From assembly GCA_013213965.1 (NCBI GenBank), contig JABSSR010000034.1, positions 1 through 40,653 of the forward strand: 40,653 nt of DNA, read 5' to 3'. Numbering within the stretch: position 1 is the first letter of the stretch; every line of letters starts with the position of its first letter. The notes under the pieces are model-generated. The model was not told the DNA's origin, ran no database searches, and worked only from the letters and a program-made list of their open reading frames with translations. Shown in pieces: positions 37,957-40,653 of the stretch. The position numbers and the translations under genes were made by a program. The stretch comes from Verrucomicrobiales bacterium. GTDB taxonomy: Bacteria > Verrucomicrobiota > Verrucomicrobiia > Verrucomicrobiales > DEV007.

Positions 37957-38094
37957 CTATTTACCACTATCAATATAGCTTCCCGGAGCAACTGCTGGAG
38001 TATTCTGATAACCTGAGTTTTTAGTTTTGCATGCTCCTAATGTCATGAGGCCGAGTGATGCAGTTGTTAATAATATAATACGAATCGCTTTCAT
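37957..38094 (-). CDS. Small lipoprotein, 45 residues
   Basis: The frame from the ATG at 38094 encodes a basic start (MKAIR), a hydrophobic stretch to residue 20 and a perfect lipobox L19-G20-A21-C22. A 23-residue mature tail follows, rich in Asn, Pro, Ser and Gly (KTKNSGYQNTPAVAPGSY). Signal peptidase II would leave a short lipid-anchored peptide. The gene has its own terminator and about 87 bases before it. Only a weak purine-rich stretch (AAAAAGA) precedes the ATG. I do not recognise a family. The lipobox, the terminator placement and the lack of any other gene here support it being real. Confidence 0.72.
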   Translation of the reverse strand: MKAIRIILLTTASLGLMTLGACKTKNSGYQNTPAVAPGSYIDSGK

Positions 38095-38181
38095 AGATCT
38101 TTTTATAATAAGTAAAAATTAATTTAATAATGGTTCACACTGAGAGTAAACGACAGAATCACCTTTGCAAGCCCTACCTTA

Positions 38182-38652
38182 CTAGTCATGAATAAAAACA
38201 GATACTCCAACCGGCAAAAGCTCATAAAGCTCTATGATGTCCTCATTGGACATTCTTATACATCCACAGCTCTTGGGTTGACCTAATAAATCCACATGGT
38301 TAGTACCATGAATATAAATATATCTATCAAATGTATTCGCATTCTCCGGCTCCATGCCATTCAACCAAAGGATTCTACTTAGAATTAGATCTTCATCCGA
38401 AGGTTCTGAAAAATCAAAAACATCTACTGCACAACGACTCTTGAAAATAGTCCCATACTTTTCACCATCTCCAATTTTTTTCTTTATTTCAAAATGCCCT
38501 GCCGGAGTCTTATAACTATCAAATTCATCGCCAATCCCATATTTAGAAGTTGAAATTATATATTCTCTATGCTCGACATTTTTGTGAAAAACACGTAACC
38601 GCTGATCTTTAACCGAAACTTCAACCCTATATACTTCTCCCGTTTGCATCAT
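38182..38652 (-). CDS. L,D-transpeptidase (YkuD) domain protein without a signal peptide
   Basis: The catalytic block is complete: H115-GT and, 13 residues on, S128-CGC131-IRM, where C131 is the nucleophile. These enzymes form 3-3 cross-links or attach lipoproteins to peptidoglycan in the periplasm. The protein is only 156 residues long, a bare YkuD domain. It starts MMQTGEVYRVEV with no export signal, and an in-frame stop lies four codons upstream of the start, so no longer N-terminus is possible in this frame. It may be exported by another route, act elsewhere, or the true coding start may lie in another frame. The 45-residue lipoprotein gene lies downstream on the same strand. Confidence 0.88.
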   Translation of the reverse strand: MMQTGEVYRVEVSVKDQRLRVFHKNVEHREYIISTSKYGIGDEFDSYKTPAGHFEIKKKIGDGEKYGTIFKSRCAVDVFDFSEPSDEDLILSRILWLNGMEPENANTFDRYIYIHGTNHVDLLGQPKSCGCIRMSNEDIIELYELLPVGVSVFIHD

Positions 38653-38710
38653 CTTAACCAGACGCTAAAATGATCATCTAGCAAGAAACGACTTAAAAGT
38701 AATTAAATTC

Positions 38711-39709
38711 ATGTCAGAACCACACGTAGCTATCGTCGGAATCACCGGGGCCGTTGGGCAAGAAATGATCCAATGTTTGGAAAAAAGGGATTTTCCAATC
38801 AAAAAACTTACCCTATTAGCTTCGGCAAAATCTGCAGGAAAGATATTTTCTTTTAAAGGAAAAGAAATACCTGTCCAAGAATTAACATTAGATTCATTTG
38901 ATGATGTAGACATTGCTCTTTTCAGTGCCGGTGGAAGCATTTCAAAAGAATTCGCACCAGTGGCAGCCAAATCTGGCGCAGTAGTTATAGATAACTCATC
39001 TGCTTTCAGAATGGATCCAGAAGTACCACTGATAATACCTGAAATAAATCCTGAAGCCACCCATTCAAACAAAGGAATCATTGCCAATCCCAACTGTACC
39101 ACAACTGTTACGTTAATGGGATTAAATCCACTACATAAAGAATGGCAAGTAAGGGGAATCATTGCATCAAGTTATCAGGCCGTCTCAGGGAGTGGCGCAC
39201 AGGGCATAGAAGAGCTGAAAAATCAGATAAGTGCAATAAATGAAGGTTCAAGTGTTGAACGAAAAGTTTATCCTCATCAAATAGCTTACAATGTCATTCC
39301 ACAAGTGGATACGTTCCTTGAAAATGGTTATACCAAAGAGGAAATGAAAATAGAAAATGAAGGACGCAAGATTCTTGGAAACTCTACATTAAAAGCTTCA
39401 GTTACTTGTGTCAGAGTCCCCGTTTATCGTTCTCACTCAGTTTCAGTTACAGCTCAATTCGCATCGGAACCTGACGTTAATAAAGCACGAGAACTAATCA
39501 ATGCTGCTCCAGGTGTAAGTGTTCGAGACGAACCAGATTCGGGCATTTTCCCAACTCCTCTTGATACCACTGAACAAGATGAGTGTTTGGTAGGGCGTAT
39601 AAGGAAAGACATTGTCCTCGAGAATGCATTATCCTTTTGGGTGGTCGGTGACCAAGTCCGCAAGGGGGCTGCCCTTAATGCCGTACAAATAGCCGAACTT
39701 CTTGTATGA
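38711..39709 (+). CDS. asd: Aspartate-semialdehyde dehydrogenase
   Basis: GITGAVGQEM (10-19) is the NADP-binding loop, DNSSAFRMD and PLIIPEINPEA are conserved, NPNCTT holds the catalytic C129, and SYQAVSGSGAQG is the hinge region. RVPVYRSHS supplies the active-site His. The enzyme reduces aspartyl phosphate to the semialdehyde, feeding lysine, diaminopimelate, threonine and methionine synthesis. The length, 332, is normal for the Gram-positive-type class. Its stop overlaps the next start by four bases (ATGA). Confidence 0.96.
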   Translation: MSEPHVAIVGITGAVGQEMIQCLEKRDFPIKKLTLLASAKSAGKIFSFKGKEIPVQELTLDSFDDVDIALFSAGGSISKEFAPVAAKSGAVVIDNSSAFRMDPEVPLIIPEINPEATHSNKGIIANPNCTTTVTLMGLNPLHKEWQVRGIIASSYQAVSGSGAQGIEELKNQISAINEGSSVERKVYPHQIAYNVIPQVDTFLENGYTKEEMKIENEGRKILGNSTLKASVTCVRVPVYRSHSVSVTAQFASEPDVNKARELINAAPGVSVRDEPDSGIFPTPLDTTEQDECLVGRIRKDIVLENALSFWVVGDQVRKGAALNAVQIAELLV

Positions 39710-40617
39710 ATAAAAAAAATAATGAGGATTCCAAAATCGATTTGAAAACTTATGCTGCAACTCAGCGTAAACTAATCGACCAAGCACTTAATGGGTTCCT
39801 CCCTCGCGGGTCTGTAAGACCAAAAACCTTACATAAATCTATGCGATACAGCTTATTTGCTGGAGGCAAGAGACTGCGACCAATTTTGTGCCTCGCTGCA
39901 GCTGAAGCCTGCGGAGGAAAGATAGATCAAGCCATGCCCGCCGCATGCGCCGTTGAGTGCATACACACTTATTCTCTTATTCATGATGATCTTCCATGCA
40001 TGGACGATGATGATATTCGTCGCGGCAAACCAACAAACCATAAAGTGTTCGGAGAATCGGTCGCTGTTTTGGCTGGAGATGCCCTTCTAACGCTAGCTTT
40101 TGAAATTGTGGGAGAATCTAATCCAAATCGACGATACGATATAGGAGACATAATAAAAGAGCTCGCCATAACATCGGGAAGTAAGCATCTAGTTGGCGGA
40201 CAAGTCCTAGACATTGAGGGAGAGAATGCAAATATAGGACCAAAAGGTCTCCGATTCATTCACGAAAGCAAGACCGCTGCCCTTCTGACTTGTTCATTAA
40301 GGCTAGGGGCAATGTCAGCAGCAGCCACTCCAAAAAAATTAGAAGCTCTGACTAATTTTGGACACTCCACAGGACTCGCTTTTCAAATTATAGACGACAT
40401 TCTGGATGTTACCCAGACAAGTGAAAAACTTGGAAAAAGTGCCGGCAAAGACGAAGCTGTAAATAAATCAACCTATCCTGCAATTCATGGTCTTAATAAA
40501 TCAAGAAGAGAAGCTGCAAAGTTAACTGAAACTGCTATTAATTCTTTAAAGATCTTTGGGAAATCAGGTGCGCGGCTCAAAGAATTGGCTCATTACCTAT
40601 TGGATCGTGACTATTAG
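39706..40617 (+). CDS. ispA: Polyprenyl diphosphate synthase, short chain (farnesyl/geranylgeranyl type)
   Basis: GGKRLRP (53-59) binds diphosphate; DDLPCMDDDD (94-103) is the first Asp-rich motif, with the bacterial two-residue insertion seen in farnesyl diphosphate synthases, and IIDDILDVT is the second. The 303-residue enzyme condenses isopentenyl diphosphate with allylic primers in the cytoplasm, for quinone and undecaprenyl synthesis. The product length cannot be fixed by sight. The ATG overlaps the asd stop, so translation is likely coupled even though the pathways differ. The last 36 bases of the window hold nothing I can identify. Confidence 0.93.
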   Translation: MNKKNNEDSKIDLKTYAATQRKLIDQALNGFLPRGSVRPKTLHKSMRYSLFAGGKRLRPILCLAAAEACGGKIDQAMPAACAVECIHTYSLIHDDLPCMDDDDIRRGKPTNHKVFGESVAVLAGDALLTLAFEIVGESNPNRRYDIGDIIKELAITSGSKHLVGGQVLDIEGENANIGPKGLRFIHESKTAALLTCSLRLGAMSAAATPKKLEALTNFGHSTGLAFQIIDDILDVTQTSEKLGKSAGKDEAVNKSTYPAIHGLNKSRREAAKLTETAINSLKIFGKSGARLKELAHYLLDRDY

Positions 40618-40653
40618 TGTGGCCTTACCACAATGGTCCCCCATCCTGCCATA

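Noticed and set aside
38674-39162. 162-codon minus-strand frame opposite asd
   Set aside because: It overlaps a clear asd coding region and shows no recognisable domain; it is a mirror effect of codon bias.

Overview
The window reads as a moderately AT-rich chromosome segment of a free-living, probably marine, member of the Verrucomicrobiota within the PVC group. The lineage is inferred from families concentrated there: DUF1501, DUF1549/DUF1553, DUF1552, DUF1592-type proteins, a PVC-type propeller dehydrogenase with a C-terminal c-type heme site, a large CotH/lamin-tail surface protein, an arylsulfatase, and a PulG-like pilin. I saw no tRNA, rRNA, CRISPR array, insertion sequence or prophage gene. 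Every gap between genes is under 300 bases.

Left part (1-7992). A gene cut by the window edge encodes a receiver-like remnant, a pseudokinase, one membrane helix and an FGE-type domain. It converges on a pilin-like gene, and the two share a hairpin. A minus-strand run follows: LemA, HtpX-like M48 peptidase, UbiA-like membrane protein and a small methyltransferase. On the plus strand is ArsS, the radical SAM enzyme of arsenosugar synthesis.

Middle part (8150-31470) is the accessory, polymer-degradation region. It holds a secreted propeller/heme protein, a DUF1549/1553 + DUF1501 pair, monomeric isocitrate dehydrogenase with an MscS channel, and an apparent four-gene operon: amino-acid oxidase, 4-hydroxyproline epimerase, DUF1592 cytochrome protein, DUF1552 protein. 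Divergent from that operon is a secreted sulfatase, followed by a 1735-residue CotH/lamin-tail protein. Three copies of GTAATAC, including an exact 11-bp inverted repeat, lie in the 187-bp divergent promoter region. I infer a locus for using hydroxyproline-containing, possibly sulfated, glycoproteins or collagen-like material.

Right part (31437-40617). The most unusual gene fuses a DUF455 ferritin-like di-iron domain to an ATP-grasp ligase, coupled one base after a methyltransferase. This looks like a small uncharacterised biosynthetic pair. Around it are core genes: metX, ychF, a Nif3-like gene with a 3-methyladenine DNA glycosylase, an unlisted 45-residue lipoprotein, an L,D-transpeptidase-fold protein, asd and a prenyl diphosphate synthase gene. 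The lipoprotein gene and the glycosylase gene again share a hairpin terminator embedded in the coding end.
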